A stretch of DNA of 64,000 nt, taken from contig CALBHX010000028.1 of assembly GCA_937892925.1 (NCBI GenBank), positions 7,921 through 71,920 on the forward strand, given 5' to 3'. This stretch comes from an uncultured Lentisphaeraceae bacterium (GTDB lineage Bacteria; Verrucomicrobiota; Kiritimatiellia; RFP12; DVOR01). Shown piece after piece: positions 30,701 through 39,282 of this stretch. Under the pieces are notes generated by a model. The model was not told the origin of the DNA. It ran no database searches and was given only the letters and a program-made list of their open reading frames with translations. Position 1 is the first letter of the stretch, and each line of letters starts with the position of its first letter. Both the position numbers and the translations under genes were made by a program.

Positions 30701-31713
30701 CCCACATAGCCCAAGTCGTACCGGCGCTGATCAAAGAACTGCGAATGAACATAAGCCCGCGCATTTGCCGCCGTCATGGGATCACCCGGGCGCAGCCGAT
30801 GATAGATATCCTTCACGGCCTCTTCTTCGCTGTGCGTCGGATCGGCCTTAATCGTTTTCAGGAGCAGCCCCTTGTCAAACGAAGTATCCACCACATCAAA
30901 GAAGGGAATCCCTGCGCGCGCGGCCAGATCCACCACCGCCGGCGTCACGGGGTCGTACCGCCGCGCCAACACCGAGCCGGAGTTCAGGTCAATCAAATCG
31001 TCCTTGAGCACATAACTCGTCAGCTCCTCATCCGTCCAGCGGTCTTTCGTCGAAACCGAATGGAAGTTGTAGTACAGCTTGAGGATATCCTCATCCGAAC
31101 CATACCCCAGCGTCCGCAGAAAAGTGGTTACATAAAACTTACGCGCCCGGCGCCGGCGATCCAGGTAAACCCACATCGCGTCCGATGTGTCAAACTGAAT
31201 TTCAATCCACGAACCATGATCCGGAATAATACGAACCGAGTAAAGGTCGTGCCCGTTGGCATGCTGCGTTTTCTCCGAACACACCCCGGGGCTGCGGTGC
31301 AGCTGCGAAACAATCACCCGCTCGGCGCCATTGATAATGAAGGCGCCATCACGCGTCATCAGCGGGATCTCACCCAGATAGACATCGTCTTCGCGCACCT
31401 CATCGCCGTCTTTCAGGCGAAACGTTGCATGCAGCGGAGCCGAAAACGTATCCCCGTCGCGAAGCGCCTCAAACGCCGTCTTTTTGGGTTTCTCCAGATT
31501 GTAGCGCACGAAGTCGATCGTAAAGCGCCCATCCTTCGACACCACCGGGAACACTTCCCGGAAAATTGCCTGAAGCCCCTTGTTCTGACGCTTTCCCGCA
31601 CTCACATCCGCTTGCAGAAAATCCGCAAAAGACTGCGTCTGAATCTCGATCAGGTTTGGCGGCTGAATAGGCGCCTTCAATTTCCCGAACACGTAATCCT
31701 TGTCTCTGGCCAT
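27745..31713 (-). CDS. rpoB: RNA polymerase beta subunit
   Basis: Catalytic subunit of RNA polymerase, 1322 residues. It includes the rifampicin-pocket region [40 protein letters not shown], which has the wild-type pattern at the classic positions, then [11 protein letters not shown] and [14 protein letters not shown]-like [16 protein letters not shown]. An AGGTG site precedes the ATG. Unusually, the rplJL genes are not upstream; the gene has its own promoter about 200 bases ahead. Confidence 0.98.
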   Translation of the reverse strand: [1322 protein letters not shown]

Positions 31714-31909
31714 GCCTCACACCTTTTTGAGGAATTGTTCTGAAACATCCTGCCCTGCGCAGGAGATCCAAAAGGTCAGCAGGAGCGATTCCAACGCTCT
31801 CCACCCCGGCGGACAGCCGAGCCTTCGGGCGACAGTAGACAGCTGGATCGCGAATCGAAGGCCGACATGCGCCCAGAAATGACAGTTCATCCCTAGACGT
31901 AACCCATCA

Positions 31910-31938
31910 ACCATATCAAAAACACCTGTTAAACGCAA
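31910..31938 (-). promoter_or_regulatory. Probable rpoBC promoter
   Basis: On the minus strand TTGCGT, a 17-base spacer and TATGGT. It implies a 5' untranslated region of roughly 190 bases before rpoB, in which I see no clear regulatory fold. The rest of the gap up to 32173 shows nothing recognisable. Confidence 0.5.
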
Positions 31939-32173
31939 GCCTTTTTTACAATAGCGGGACAACCGCCCTTCCCGTCCGCGAATCTCCCCCACACCGTGCG
32001 CCATGCCCCGCATCAACTTTCTCCTGAATCTCTCCGCCCGCACGCCGCACGCCGTTCACACACGCCCAAATAGAGCTTTCACCTTCATGCCTGAGTGTTC
32101 ACGAGGACAAGCGCCCAGATTGCGACGAAGGCGTTCCGCACCCGGTAAATCCCGCAGCAGGATAAATGACAGC

Positions 32174-32202
32174 TTGCAGGGGGCATGGGCTTTTGTTACC
32201 AT
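32174..32202 (+). promoter_or_regulatory. Promoter of the leu leader and leuA
   Basis: TTGCAG, a 17-base spacer and TACCAT, the latter preceded by TG-T to make an extended -10. The predicted start (about 32209) lies only a few bases before the ATG of the leader peptide. Confidence 0.6.
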
Positions 32203-32212
32203 GTCGCGCATT

Positions 32213-32305
32213 ATGGAACGCATCGTTTCCACACAGGCAACCTTTCGACTTAGCAGCCTGCCGCTTTTACGCGGCCGGAAGCGGGGGTTTTTCCGTTTTG
32301 GATAA
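32213..32305 (+). CDS. leuL: Leucine leader peptide (leuA attenuator)
   Basis: A 30-codon frame beginning MERIVSTQATF and continuing RLSSLPLLRGRKRG, ending at the TAA at 32303. Four Leu codons (CTT, CTG, CTT, TTA) fall within eight positions. They lie directly before the antiterminator strand GCGGGGG (32281-32287), which can pair with the left arm of the terminator downstream. This is the classic layout of a leucine-sensing ribosome-stalling attenuator. There is no ribosome site and the promoter ends about 10 bases upstream, so translation may be leaderless; an in-frame ATG at 32201 lies inside the -10. Confidence 0.65.
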   Translation: MERIVSTQATFRLSSLPLLRGRKRGFFRFG

Positions 32306-32364
32306 AGGTTCCAAATAAGGGTATAAGCGCCTCCGCGGGTTTAACTGACTGCGGAGGCTTCTTT
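32281..32364 (+). promoter_or_regulatory. leuA attenuator: antiterminator and terminator
   Basis: Terminator stem GCCTCCGC (32329-32336) pairs with GCGGAGGC (32351-32358), then TTCTTTGTG. The competing strand GCGGGGG (32281-32287) pairs with CCTCCGC (32330-32336) through seven pairs including one G-U, which would open the terminator when the ribosome stalls at the Leu codons. Termination 50 bases before leuA would occur when leucyl-tRNA is plentiful. Confidence 0.6.
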
Positions 32365-32413
32365 GTGTAAAGAACCGCCGCGTCCCTGAAGAAGCAACAG
32401 ACAGGAAGACACC

Positions 32414-33994
32414 ATGAGCACACGCAAGATCGCAATCTTCGACACCACGCTTCGCGATGGCGAGCAGAGCCCGGGCTGCAGCATGAAGCTGCATGACAAG
32501 CTCCTGGTGGCCGGGAATCTGGAGGCCTTAAAGGTGGACGTAATCGAGGCCGGGTTTGCGATTGCCTCTCCGGGCGACTTTGAAAGCGTTCAGGCTATTG
32601 CCGCGCAGGTAAAAGGATGCACCGTAGCCTCTTTGGCGCGATGCCTGAAGGGAGACATCGACCAGGCCTGGGCAGCCGTCTGCAAGGCGGAACGCCCGCG
32701 GATTCACACCTTTCTGGCCACAAGCCCGGTACATATGCAATACAAATTACGCATGTCGCCGGAGCAGGTCTTGCAGCAGGCCGTATCGATGGTCTCCTAT
32801 GCGCGCACGCTCTGCCCTGACGTTCAGTTCTCACTGGAAGATTACACGCGGACAGAGGAAGCCTTTTCCTGGCGCGTCATTGAAGCTGTAATCAAAGCCG
32901 GCGCCACCGTAGTTAACCTGCCGGACACGGTCGGTTATGCCATTCCAGAAGAATTCGGTGCGCGGATTCGCGGGGTCATGGAGCACGTGCCAAACGTAGA
33001 CCAGGCAACCATCGCCGTGCATTGTCATAACGACCTAGGGCTGGCCGTAGCCAACACCCTGGCAGCTTTGCGTGCAGGGGCAGGACAGGCCGAATGCACC
33101 ATCAACGGCATCGGCGAACGCGCAGGAAATGCAGCACTGGAAGAAATCGTCATGGCATTGCGCACGCGGCATGATTATTTTTCCGACCTGACGTGCGGCG
33201 TTGACACGACAAAGATCATGTCCACCAGCCGCTGCGTCTGTTCCGTAACGGGCAGCCGCGTGCAGAACAATAAAGCCATTGTCGGGCAAAATGCATTCGC
33301 CCATGAATCCGGAATTCACCAGCATGGCATGTTGGCCAACCGCGAAACCTATGAAATTATGACCCCAGAGTCCATCGGCTTAACGCAGAGCCAGATGGTG
33401 CTGGGCAAGCATTCCGGCAAACACGCACTCAAAGACCGCCTCGCACAGCTGGGCATTTCCCTCTCGGAAGACCGCCTGCAGGAGTTGTTCGCACGCTTTA
33501 AGGATTTGGCCGATGCCAAAAAAGTGGTTACAGATGCAGACATCGAGGCGCTTGCCCGCGGCCTGGAAATGCGCCCGGACGCCCAACAAAAACTGGTGTT
33601 TGACCGTTTCCTGGCCGCCACAGGAAATACCAACGCCAATGTGTCAACCGTGCGCCTGCGGGTGGACGGGCAAACCGTTGAAGAAGTCGCCATGGGAAGC
33701 GGACCCATCGAGGCCTCGTTCAATGCCATCAATAAGATGCTCAACCTGCACGTCACAATCGAAAACTTCTCAGTCTCAGCCGTTACAGCAAATGTGGATG
33801 CGCAGGGAGAATGCGATTTGCGCGTGCGCCATAACCAGCGCGTCTATCTGGGGCGCGGCGTGGCGCAAGACATTATTGAAGCGGCCATCCGCGCCTACGT
33901 CCACGCGCTCAACGGCTTGTTGGAAGACGAACAGCGCATGACCGTGAATGCCGCAACGCTGGCCGCCGCAAACGTAGGCGGCGGGCTCGTCTGA
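32414..33994 (+). CDS. leuA: 2-isopropylmalate synthase
   Basis: First committed enzyme of leucine synthesis, condensing acetyl-CoA with 2-ketoisovalerate; 526 residues. The TIM barrel shows [17 protein letters not shown] (metal and acid/base residues), [17 protein letters not shown] and [17 protein letters not shown]-terminal LeuA regulatory (dimer) domain includes [15 protein letters not shown], the leucine-feedback region. AGGAAG precedes the ATG. An attenuator-like leader lies upstream. The fumarase-like gene follows 11 bases later. Confidence 0.95.
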   Translation: MSTRKIAIFDTTLRDGEQSPGCSMKLHDKLLVAGNLEALKVDVIEAGFAIASPGDFESVQAIAAQVKGCTVASLARCLKGDIDQAWAAVCKAERPRIHTFLATSPVHMQYKLRMSPEQVLQQAVSMVSYARTLCPDVQFSLEDYTRTEEAFSWRVIEAVIKAGATVVNLPDTVGYAIPEEFGARIRGVMEHVPNVDQATIAVHCHNDLGLAVANTLAALRAGAGQAECTINGIGERAGNAALEEIVMALRTRHDYFSDLTCGVDTTKIMSTSRCVCSVTGSRVQNNKAIVGQNAFAHESGIHQHGMLANRETYEIMTPESIGLTQSQMVLGKHSGKHALKDRLAQLGISLSEDRLQELFARFKDLADAKKVVTDADIEALARGLEMRPDAQQKLVFDRFLAATGNTNANVSTVRLRVDGQTVEEVAMGSGPIEASFNAINKMLNLHVTIENFSVSAVTANVDAQGECDLRVRHNQRVYLGRGVAQDIIEAAIRAYVHALNGLLEDEQRMTVNAATLAAANVGGGLV

Positions 33995-34005
33995 GGAGGT
34001 CTCCG

Positions 34006-34569
34006 GTGGATATCGCTACATGCGACGTACGCGCACTCAAGCTGGGGGAGCCCCTCGCGTTGAACGGGCTTGTGTACACTGGGCGCGACCGCCTGCACAA
34101 GTATCTCCACGATGGGGGCGCGCTGCCTGAGGGTATAGACTTGCACCGCGCCGCACTGTATCACTGCGGGCCGGTTATGCTCCATACGCCAGCCGGCTGG
34201 CGTATGGTTGCAGGCGGCCCGACCACCTCATCCCGCGAAGAACCCTACGAAGCCGAAATCATTGAACGTTTTGGCTTGCGGTTGATTATCGGAAAGGGCG
34301 GCATGGGCGCCCGAACCCTAGAGGCCTGCCGCCGTTTCGGCTGTGTCTATCTGCAGGCAGTGGGCGGTGCAGCCACTTTGATTGCAAACACGGTAACAGC
34401 TGTAGAGGGGGTGGACTTTTTGGAAACCTTCGGCGCGGCGGAAGCTCTGTGGCACTTACGCGTAAAAGATTTCCCCGTTGTTGTAGCCATGGATGCCCAC
34501 GGCAACAGCCTCTATGACCGGGTCCAGGCGCGATCTGCCCAGCAGCTGGCACAGCTGCTGAACGCCTGA
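34006..34569 (+). CDS. Class I fumarase/tartrate dehydratase beta-type subunit
   Basis: A 187-residue protein matching the C-terminal (beta) domain of iron-sulfur fumarases, as in FumB-type or TtdB subunits. Visible motifs are LNGLVYTGRDRLHKYL near the N terminus, HCGPVMLHTPAGWRMVAGGPTTSSRE and LIIGKGGMGARTLEACRRFGCVYLQAVGGAA. It starts with GTG after GAGGAGGT, 11 bases behind leuA, so it is co-transcribed. The alpha subunit with the cluster cysteines is not in the window, so the holoenzyme must be completed elsewhere. The fumarate role is a family-level call. Confidence 0.85.
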   Translation: MDIATCDVRALKLGEPLALNGLVYTGRDRLHKYLHDGGALPEGIDLHRAALYHCGPVMLHTPAGWRMVAGGPTTSSREEPYEAEIIERFGLRLIIGKGGMGARTLEACRRFGCVYLQAVGGAATLIANTVTAVEGVDFLETFGAAEALWHLRVKDFPVVVAMDAHGNSLYDRVQARSAQQLAQLLNA

Positions 34570-34605
34570 TGCCGCCAAGCTGAATAAACACACCCTCATA
34601 AACCA

Positions 34606-34641
34606 CGCGCGGAGAAGAAAATCCCTCTCCGCGCGGTTTTG
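34606..34641 (+). terminator. Terminator of the leuA operon
   Basis: CGCGCGGAGA (34606-34615) pairs with TCTCCGCGCG (34626-34635), followed by GTTTTGTTT. Confidence 0.85.
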
Positions 34642-34716
34642 TTTACCCAAAGCAGAAAATCGAGAGCCGCGAGCCAGATATCAAACCCAATTCTGCGGCA
34701 TGCACCCATTCGCCCG

Positions 34717-35952
34717 TCAGGTGCTCAGCCACTCCCGGAGGGCGGCGGCAAAAGCCACCGCGTCAGCAGCGGCGGTTATGGGCAAATCCGTTGCCCAAGC
34801 CACCGGATCCTCATCCCGGCCATGCGTCCCCCGAACACGTGCGGTATCGGCAGAAACCTGAAACGGTGTCCGCCCAAAAAACAATTCGCACGGGTCAAAC
34901 CCCGGCTTATTGTGGATATCCACATGCGAAGCGTAATCCGGAGCCTCCTCCGCCCGCTCCCACCACGGCCAGGCAAACCAGCATCCTGGCCTGGCAACCG
35001 CTTCCCAATCCACATCGCCCACCCCAGGACGCACCTCCGCCACTTCAGGCAACGCTTCCAGAATCTCACGCACCTGCTCCCGGCAGGCAGGATCCAGACA
35101 ATAAATGAGCGCACACTGATGATCACATAATGCGAGCGCCCGGCTTTGGAAGAAGTCCGGATAGGCCATCCGGCGTACCCGCCGCGTTGCAAACAGCCCC
35201 TGCTGCCGCAAGATCCGATTAGGAAAAACCACCGAACCTTCCGCGTTGGCAATCGCATAATCCCCCGAAACGGCCACCGCATATCCCTGCGCCCGAGCCG
35301 CACCTATCAGCCGCTCCAGCTGCGCCATGCAGAGCGCCAACGATCGCCGCGCTTTAGGGTGGTCAAGCCCATGACGCTGAAGGTCATAATCCAACGTTGG
35401 AAGATAGGCCATCATCAGCTCTGGGGCATCTCCCCGCGCCAGCCGCGCCTCCAGCACCCGCACGATATCCCAGCCCACATTCGGTGAAGCAAGCGGTCCC
35501 CAATACCGCCAAAGCGCCACCGGGTTCTCCACGCCAAGCACACGCGGCGGCTTCTGGTAAGTAGCCATAATCATCCCGCCGCCATGTGTATGAATCGGAG
35601 CCGGAGACACCACTTCATCCACCTGTTCGCCTAACGACTGCTGAAAGAAATAAAGCCCCACGCGCCCGCCCCGCGCACGAAAGGCCTCCCAAATCCGTGC
35701 CCCGGAAACCAGTCTGGCCGACTGGTTCCAAAACGCACTTTGATACGTTTCTCGAAAAAACCGTCCATTCGCCGGCATTCCATGCGCCGCAGGAGGAAGC
35801 CCCGTCCGCAGCGTAGCCTGCGCCACACAGGTAACCGCAGGAAAGACCGGGCGCAGCGATCGGATCGGCAGCCCGGCGAGCGAAGAGACCCCCTCCTGCC
35901 GGAGCCAACGATAACCCCACGCCGCCACCTGAACCACCAAAAGTTTTTTCAT
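34717..35952 (-). CDS. Type I phosphodiesterase/nucleotide pyrophosphatase-like protein
   Basis: A 411-residue member of the alkaline phosphatase superfamily, by fold motifs. It begins MKKLLVVQVAAWGYRWL. Later come GLPPAAHGMPANGRFF (the loop after the nucleophile region), MAYLPTLDYDLQRHGLDHP (metal-binding D-x-x-x-H pattern), AVSGDYAIA and the C-terminal GTHGRDEDPVAW. The expected nucleophile Thr lies in TCVAQATLRTGL. The start at 35952 is preferred because the upstream in-frame part overlaps the neighbouring pseudopilin-like gene. No signal peptide, so probably cytoplasmic. Substrate unknown. Confidence 0.75.
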   Translation of the reverse strand: MKKLLVVQVAAWGYRWLRQEGVSSLAGLPIRSLRPVFPAVTCVAQATLRTGLPPAAHGMPANGRFFRETYQSAFWNQSARLVSGARIWEAFRARGGRVGLYFFQQSLGEQVDEVVSPAPIHTHGGGMIMATYQKPPRVLGVENPVALWRYWGPLASPNVGWDIVRVLEARLARGDAPELMMAYLPTLDYDLQRHGLDHPKARRSLALCMAQLERLIGAARAQGYAVAVSGDYAIANAEGSVVFPNRILRQQGLFATRRVRRMAYPDFFQSRALALCDHQCALIYCLDPACREQVREILEALPEVAEVRPGVGDVDWEAVARPGCWFAWPWWERAEEAPDYASHVDIHNKPGFDPCELFFGRTPFQVSADTARVRGTHGRDEDPVAWATDLPITAAADAVAFAAALREWLST

Positions 35953-35968
35953 GGGCTGCCCATTCCAA

Positions 35969-36445
35969 TCACGCGCCGCGCGGCGCCGGAATATCATCCG
36001 CCGAAGCGACCCCATCTGCTCCAAGCGACCGAACGCTGTAATGCCCCGTTTCATGATCCACCCGATAGAGCAGCTGACGAGCCCATCCATCACGAATCAC
36101 TTCCGAGCCCAGAAGGCCGGAGGATACCAGCGCTTCCAGAGAATCGGGCAGCCGGCCGGCATGGAGCAGCGCATAGGTGGGCAGCGCCTGCATCACCAAG
36201 CGGATACGCGTATTCGTTAGAATTTCCGCATCCACATTCGGCTCGGCATGATGCGCCCAATGTCCGGAGGCATCGGTTGTTCGAATGGCCTCTCCGGGCT
36301 GTTTAGCCTCACGCCCCAAATTGCCAAACCACCCGCCCAGGACAACGCCCACCAAAATGGCGGCCGAAACCCAGGCGAGCGTCCGGCGATCTATCGGCGG
36401 GCGCTGCCCGCTCGGGTTTAGGGAACGGGGAACTGCGCGACCCAC
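35969..36445 (-). CDS. Pseudopilin GspG-like domain protein with one membrane helix
   Basis: A 158-residue protein. One transmembrane helix at about residues 24-42 ([18 protein letters not shown]) precedes a soluble part that ends like type II secretion major pseudopilins: [46 protein letters not shown], where D-x-W-x-x-x-x-x-Y and S-x-G-A-D-G are the family marks. There is no prepilin cleavage motif, so it is not a true pseudopilin. It starts at a GTG overlapping the rpiB-glyA gene by 28 bases behind GAGGAGGT, and so is translated from that operon. Confidence 0.7.
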   Translation of the reverse strand: MGRAVPRSLNPSGQRPPIDRRTLAWVSAAILVGVVLGGWFGNLGREAKQPGEAIRTTDASGHWAHHAEPNVDAEILTNTRIRLVMQALPTYALLHAGRLPDSLEALVSSGLLGSEVIRDGWARQLLYRVDHETGHYSVRSLGADGVASADDIPAPRGA

Positions 36446-38103
36446 GCCCGAACCTCCTCACGCACCCTGGCCTGGAGCTCCGTATCTTCCGGCGACTTCA
36501 GCACCTGAACAATCCAGCCGCCCAGCTTCACCATCTCAGGCTCCTTCATCCCGCGCGTGGTAACCGCTGCTGTGCCAATCCGGATACCGGAGGTAACGAA
36601 CGGGCTCTCCGTATCATACGGAATGGTGTTCTTGTTGCAGATGATACCGGCAGCGTCCAGCGCAGCGGCGGCCTGCTTTCCAGTCAGCCCGGCAGCCTTC
36701 ACATCCACCAGGAACAGATGATTTTCCGTGCCCCCGGAAACCAACCGGAAACCCGCCTCCTGAAGCACCTTTGCCAGTGTTTGCGTGTTGGCCACAATCT
36801 GCGCGGCGTACGCGTGCGCATCCCGATGCAGCCACTCGTTAAAGCAAACAGCCTTGGCCGCAATCACATTTTCAAGCGGCCCGCCCTGAATCCCGGGAAA
36901 CACGGTCTTATTGATGGCGGCAATGTACTTTTCCTTGCAGAGGATCAGCCCCGAACGCGGACCGCGCAGCGTCTTGTGCGTGGTGGTAGTAACAAAGTCG
37001 GCAAACGGCACCGGCGACGGATGCACCCCTCCGGCCACCAATCCGGCAATATGCGCCATGTCTACCATCAAATAGGCGCCCACCTTATCGGCAATCGCCC
37101 GGAACCGCGCAAAATCGATCACCCGTGGATACGCCGATGCACCCGCCAGAATCAGCTTCGGACGCGCCTCCAACGCCAATTGCTCAAGCGCGTCATAATC
37201 CAGGCATTCCGTCTCACGATTCACCGTGTAGGGCACAATGTGATACAGCTTGCCCGAGAAGTTCACCGGCGAACCATGGCTCAAATGCCCGCCCTGGTCG
37301 AGACTCATCGAAAGAATCGTGTCTCCAGGCTGCAGCATGGCAAAGAACACGGCCATATTGGCTGCACTGCCGCAATGCGGCTGCACATTGGCCGCCTCAG
37401 CGCCAAACAGCTTCTTCGCCCGCTCAATGGCCAGCGTTTCCACCGTATCCACCGGGATGCATCCGCTATACCATCGTTTTCCCGGATACCCCTCAGCATA
37501 TTTATTATTCAACACCGAACCCTGCGCCTCACGCACCGCCGCCGAAGTATAATTCTCCGAAGCAATCAGATTCACTGTTTCATCTTCCTGATGAACCTGA
37601 GCCACAATGGCCGCATGAACCTCCGGATCCGCCGAAGCCAGAAGCGACGACTCCGCCAACCGCCCCGCACGATCGCACTTCTTCAACCGCCGCACATGGC
37701 GTTCCGCACCGGAAAAAGGAGTCTTCAGCCAGACATCCAACGCCCGCACCGCCGCCTCATCGCTCAGTGCCCGCGCCGAAAGAATAATCACATTGGCATC
37801 GTTATGTTCGCGGGAGAGCTTGGCCACCGCCTCATCCGTTACAATCGCTGCGCGAATTCCCGTGAAACGATTCGCCACAATGCTCATGCCAATACCGGTT
37901 GTGCACAGCAATACGCCGCGCTGAGCCTGACCTTCCAACACCGCCTCGCAAACCGATACCGCAAAATCCGTGTAATCATCGGCAGCTGCAGCATCAAAAG
38001 AACCCTTGTCCGCAACACACATTCCGCGAGACTCAAGAAACGAAATCAGTTTACTCTTCAAGGCAACGCCTGCGTGATCGCACCCAATGGCGATGGTGTC
38101 CAT
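36418..38103 (-). CDS. Fused ribose-5-phosphate isomerase B and serine hydroxymethyltransferase
   Basis: A 561-residue fusion of two complete enzymes. Residues 1-143 form RpiB, with [13 protein letters not shown] and the active-site loop [13 protein letters not shown]. Residues 150-561 form GlyA, with [20 protein letters not shown], the PLP lysine in [14 protein letters not shown] and [14 protein letters not shown]. GlyA makes glycine and methylene-THF from serine. The start at 38103 follows TAGGAGG. No stop or frameshift separates the halves. In many bacteria the two genes are neighbours, so this is probably a gene-fusion of an existing pair. Confidence 0.92.
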   Translation of the reverse strand: MDTIAIGCDHAGVALKSKLISFLESRGMCVADKGSFDAAAADDYTDFAVSVCEAVLEGQAQRGVLLCTTGIGMSIVANRFTGIRAAIVTDEAVAKLSREHNDANVIILSARALSDEAAVRALDVWLKTPFSGAERHVRRLKKCDRAGRLAESSLLASADPEVHAAIVAQVHQEDETVNLIASENYTSAAVREAQGSVLNNKYAEGYPGKRWYSGCIPVDTVETLAIERAKKLFGAEAANVQPHCGSAANMAVFFAMLQPGDTILSMSLDQGGHLSHGSPVNFSGKLYHIVPYTVNRETECLDYDALEQLALEARPKLILAGASAYPRVIDFARFRAIADKVGAYLMVDMAHIAGLVAGGVHPSPVPFADFVTTTTHKTLRGPRSGLILCKEKYIAAINKTVFPGIQGGPLENVIAAKAVCFNEWLHRDAHAYAAQIVANTQTLAKVLQEAGFRLVSGGTENHLFLVDVKAAGLTGKQAAAALDAAGIICNKNTIPYDTESPFVTSGIRIGTAAVTTRGMKEPEMVKLGGWIVQVLKSPEDTELQARVREEVRAWVAQFPVP

Positions 38104-38710
38104 AACCGTCCTCCTATAAGGATAATGTAGGAGGGCATTATAGCACAATGATGTACCGCCTTGGCTGTAACTCCACGCCCCTCATTCCGACCTGTATACA
38201 CCCCAATACATCCTCCCTTCTTTCCGACCTGCCCGGTATGTTGTCCACCCGGCCCCTGAAACCACCCCGGGGCGGACGCCCCTCAAACCCGCCCCGACTT
38301 TAAGATGAACCCGCCCCGGACTTGCCCAAGCTCCAATGCGGGCTTAAAATCCCCTTACAAATCAACCGCCCGTATCTGTTATCAGGCTCTTTGAGAATAG
38401 CCCCTCAAGAGCCGTAATCTATTCTCAACTTCATGGATAACTCCCCTTTTCATTCTCAATCATCCACCCCGCCCAAATCCCCTCAAATCAAAACCCCGCT
38501 ATTCCAGTTCAGCCCTTTCCACTCTATTCCCCATTTCCACCGCACGTGCGTTAAACCTTTGAAGCAAACCGTGACAAGCCCCCTCCTCCCGGCATGTCCT
38601 CCCGAGAGAAACACCGCCATCGCCCTCACCCTGTCGGCACCCGTATCTCATCTGCACCGCTTTCTGCACAGAACACGCGCTACCCGGATTCTTTTTGATA
38701 TACTTTTTGC
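38104..38710. other. Intergenic region with two copies of a dispersed GC motif
   Basis: About 600 bases without a supported gene. AACCCGCCCCG occurs at 38286-38296 and 38308-38318, the motif also seen at 6425 and 14341. A GC-rich cluster (CCACCCCGGGGCGG near 38263) precedes them. The remainder is pyrimidine-rich and shows no recognisable RNA or promoter except that of the tRNA. Confidence 0.5.
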
Positions 38711-38739
38711 TTGCGTTCAATGCGGAAGTTTGGCATAAT
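38711..38739 (+). promoter_or_regulatory. Promoter of tRNA-Gln
   Basis: TTGCGT, a 17-base spacer and CATAAT, with the start point expected about 14 bases before the tRNA. Confidence 0.65.
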
Positions 38740-38759
38740 GAACGCGTTTTACTTCTCTC

Positions 38760-38833
38760 TGCCTCATGGTGTAACGGTAGCACAACTGACTCTGGATCAG
38801 TTTGTCAAGGTTCGAATCCTTGTGAGGCAACCA
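38760..38833 (+). tRNA. tRNA-Gln (anticodon CUG)
   Basis: Acceptor TGCCTCA pairs with TGAGGCA. The D arm is GTG/CAC, the anticodon arm ACTGA/TCAGT holds the loop CTCTGGA with anticodon CTG, and the T loop is TTCGAAT. Discriminator A and an encoded CCA end the gene. It reads codon CAG. The GatCAB genes nearby suggest Gln-tRNA may be made by transamidation (inference). Confidence 0.95.
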
Positions 38834-38923
38834 CATCAAGCGGCCTGTCTGCATGGCCGCTTTTGTATTTCCAATACATACGAAGCCCGCCCGGACGGCA
38901 CTTGCAGTACGGTGCATTTAGTC

Positions 38924-38954
38924 TCGACAAATACACGGGGGGCTTTGTTATAAT
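38924..38954 (+). promoter_or_regulatory. Promoter of the ferredoxin gene
   Basis: A perfect TATAAT (38949-38954) with TCGACA 19 bases upstream. It lies about 70 bases before the ferredoxin start. Confidence 0.6.
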
Positions 38955-39021
38955 AGCGGCAAACCCGGGGCATGGCGCTTCCGGGCAGAGAATGGCCTCC
39001 GGGCCAAGAAGGAGCGATATC

Positions 39022-39192
39022 ATGGCTTACAAAATCACCGATAAGTGTGTGGCGTGCGGAACCTGTGCCGGCGAGTGCCCCGTAGAAGCCATCTCGGCAG
39101 GTAGCCCGATCTACGTGATTGACCCTGACAAGTGCGTCAGCTGCGGCACGTGCGCCGGGGCTTGCCCGATGGAAGCCATCGTTGCGGAGTAA
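39022..39192 (+). CDS. 2[4Fe-4S] ferredoxin
   Basis: A 56-residue clostridial-type ferredoxin that carries electrons at low potential. Two cluster motifs are complete: CVACGTCAGECP and CVSCGTCAGACP, each CX2CX2CX3CP. The start MAYKITDKC at 39022 is set by GGAG upstream and by family length; the longer frame runs through the tRNA region and is not real. It is monocistronic, ending in a strong terminator. Confidence 0.95.
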   Translation: MAYKITDKCVACGTCAGECPVEAISAGSPIYVIDPDKCVSCGTCAGACPMEAIVAE

Positions 39193-39214
39193 CGTCTCCG
39201 AGTAACGGAAAAAT

Positions 39215-39257
39215 CGGAGGTTTGGATTCTTTTTCCCGAATCCAAACCTCCGTTTCT
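39215..39257 (+). terminator. Terminator after ferredoxin, just before the decarboxylase
   Basis: CGGAGGTTTGGATTC (39215-39229) pairs perfectly with its complement at 39238-39252, then TTTCTTTT. It ends only about 25 bases before the next start codon, leaving little room for a separate promoter. Confidence 0.85.
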
Positions 39258-39282
39258 TTTGCTCCCCCACGCACATCTCCCA

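Noticed and set aside
30217..31743. A 508-codon rightward frame across rpoB
   Set aside because: Antisense shadow of rpoB.
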